From UKL13-2 sp036394575 (GTDB lineage Bacteria > Pseudomonadota > Gammaproteobacteria > Burkholderiales > Usitatibacteraceae): a DNA stretch of 64,000 nucleotides. The stretch's first letter is position 1; each line of letters begins with the position of its first letter. A program made the translations under genes and the position numbers. The DNA lies in NCBI GenBank assembly GCA_036394575.1, contig DASWEY010000034.1, positions 1 to 64,000 on the forward strand, given 5' to 3'. This document shows positions 63,441-64,000 of this stretch, one piece after another. The notes below the pieces were generated by a model. It saw only the letters and a list, made by a program, of their open reading frames with translations, was not told the origin of the DNA and made no database searches.

Positions 63441-63878
63441 ATGATTAGGAAATTCAAGGCATTTTGCCTGGCTGTATGTATGCTCGCCATTCCGGTACTG
63501 TCCTTTGCGGCTGGCGACGCGCCGGACGCAACAATTGAATTGTCCGGTGGCACGGTTGCAGCCGGCATCGGCTATACCTGGGGCGAAGGCATTCTTCATT
63601 TTCAGGGCAAATCGATTCCGGTGAAAGTCAATGGCCTGAGCGTCGCTTCTGTCGGGGCAGGATCAATCAAGGCCAGCGGCGACGTGTATCACCTGGACAA
63701 GCTGGCGGATTTCAACGGTAACTACACGGCCGTTTCTGCGGGGCTCGCAATTGCCGGTGGAGGTGCCGCCACTGCAATGCAGAACCAGAACGGTGTGGTA
63801 ATCAAATTGCGCACGACAACGCAAGGCCTTCAAATCAACCTTTCCGTTGACGGAGTCGCATTGAAGCTGAAAAACTAA
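63441..63878 (+). CDS. Exported DUF1134/EipA-like protein
   Basis: A 145-residue secreted protein with a Sec signal peptide (about 1-23, VLSFAA). The mature part is rich in Gly and short beta strands: GYTWGEGILHFQGKSIPVKVNGLSV, ASGDVYHLDKLADFNGNYTAV and NGVVIKLRTTTQGLQINLSVDGVALKLK. This order of motifs resembles DUF1134 envelope proteins; the assignment is from memory. Ribosome site AAGGAG lies 8 nt before the ATG. Confidence 0.7.
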   Translation: MIRKFKAFCLAVCMLAIPVLSFAAGDAPDATIELSGGTVAAGIGYTWGEGILHFQGKSIPVKVNGLSVASVGAGSIKASGDVYHLDKLADFNGNYTAVSAGLAIAGGGAATAMQNQNGVVIKLRTTTQGLQINLSVDGVALKLKN

Positions 63879-63891
63879 TATTGCGACGTTG

Positions 63892-64000
63892 ATGAAGGCA
63901 GTGGCCTGTCCGGACTGCGATCTTCTGCACGTACTGGGCCCGCAGTCCGGCGGGGAGAAAGCACGCTGCCTGCGCTGTGGCGGCGTGCTTACTGGCCATG
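63892..64000 (+). CDS. PqiA-family membrane protein, N-terminus only
   Basis: The first 36 codons of a gene that runs off the window. It opens with VACPDCDLLHVLGP and RCLRCGGVLTGH, the C-x2-C ... C-x2-C zinc-ribbon start of paraquat-inducible protein A (PqiA/YebS), which works with MCE proteins in lipid transport to the outer membrane. Its start is the ATG 13 nt after the preceding gene. Confidence 0.75.
   Translation, partial: MKAVACPDCDLLHVLGPQSGGEKARCLRCGGVLTGH

Overview
The window looks like chromosomal DNA of a Gram-negative betaproteobacterium, most likely Burkholderiales. The evidence is a complete division and cell-wall (dcw) cluster followed by lpxC and secA, meso-DAP peptidoglycan enzymes, heptose and lipid A genes, Tat and lipoprotein signals, Bug-type and TRAP-type solute receptors, and the order secA-argJ-DUF815 ATPase-Nudix/ThiE. 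Most of it is ordinary core genome. Accessory DNA is confined to about 50.3-53.7 kb and a few gene remnants. All identifications come from reading sequence and motifs; no database search was run.

Layout. 0-2.5 kb: the 3' end of a 5S rRNA with its terminator, then a leftward two-component system resembling the regulators of the proteobacterial dedicated sortase system. 2.8-8.6 kb, rightward: a PA0069-type radical SAM gene behind a near-consensus LexA box, a Bug-type binding protein, a HAD phosphatase, birA-coaX and a SPOR-like membrane protein. 8.6-14.8 kb, leftward: a FAD oxidoreductase, heptose-1-phosphate adenylyltransferase, a ferritin-like protein, a decayed FAD enzyme (rightward remnant) and the conserved block lpoA-yraN-gmhA/diaA-dolP, divergent from rsmI. 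14.8-19.5 kb: rsmI, a MazG-like gene, an aminotransferase, pyrC and DUF3025. 19.5-19.85 kb: RNase P RNA.

20-39 kb is the whole dcw cluster (mraZ to ftsZ) and lpxC, with almost every junction overlapping by 1-11 nt and a three-repeat MraZ operator in front. 39-50 kb: a small membrane protein, dciA (leftward), an M23 peptidase, secA, a cupin, argJ, a DUF815 ATPase, a Nudix-ThiE fusion, an aspartoacylase-like gene and two peptidoglycan-fragment hydrolases. 50-54 kb: an AT-richer hypothetical gene, patatin lipoprotein, 2OG oxygenase and GFA genes set among repeats and a transposase tail. 54-57 kb: a calcium/proton antiporter, a Tat-exported TRAP receptor and a broken cyanase. 57-62.4 kb: a leftward biotin operon bioB-F-H-C-D continuing into a copper chaperone and a HAD phosphatase; BirA, its likely regulator and the biotin ligase, is encoded at 6.1 kb. 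62.5-64 kb: two damaged small genes, an exported DUF1134-like protein and the start of a PqiA-like gene.

The least explained features are a five-copy family of about 85-bp palindromic repeats at 17.4, 43.7, 48.7, 51.0 and 53.5 kb, and a pair of about 135-bp direct repeats bracketing the GFA gene.
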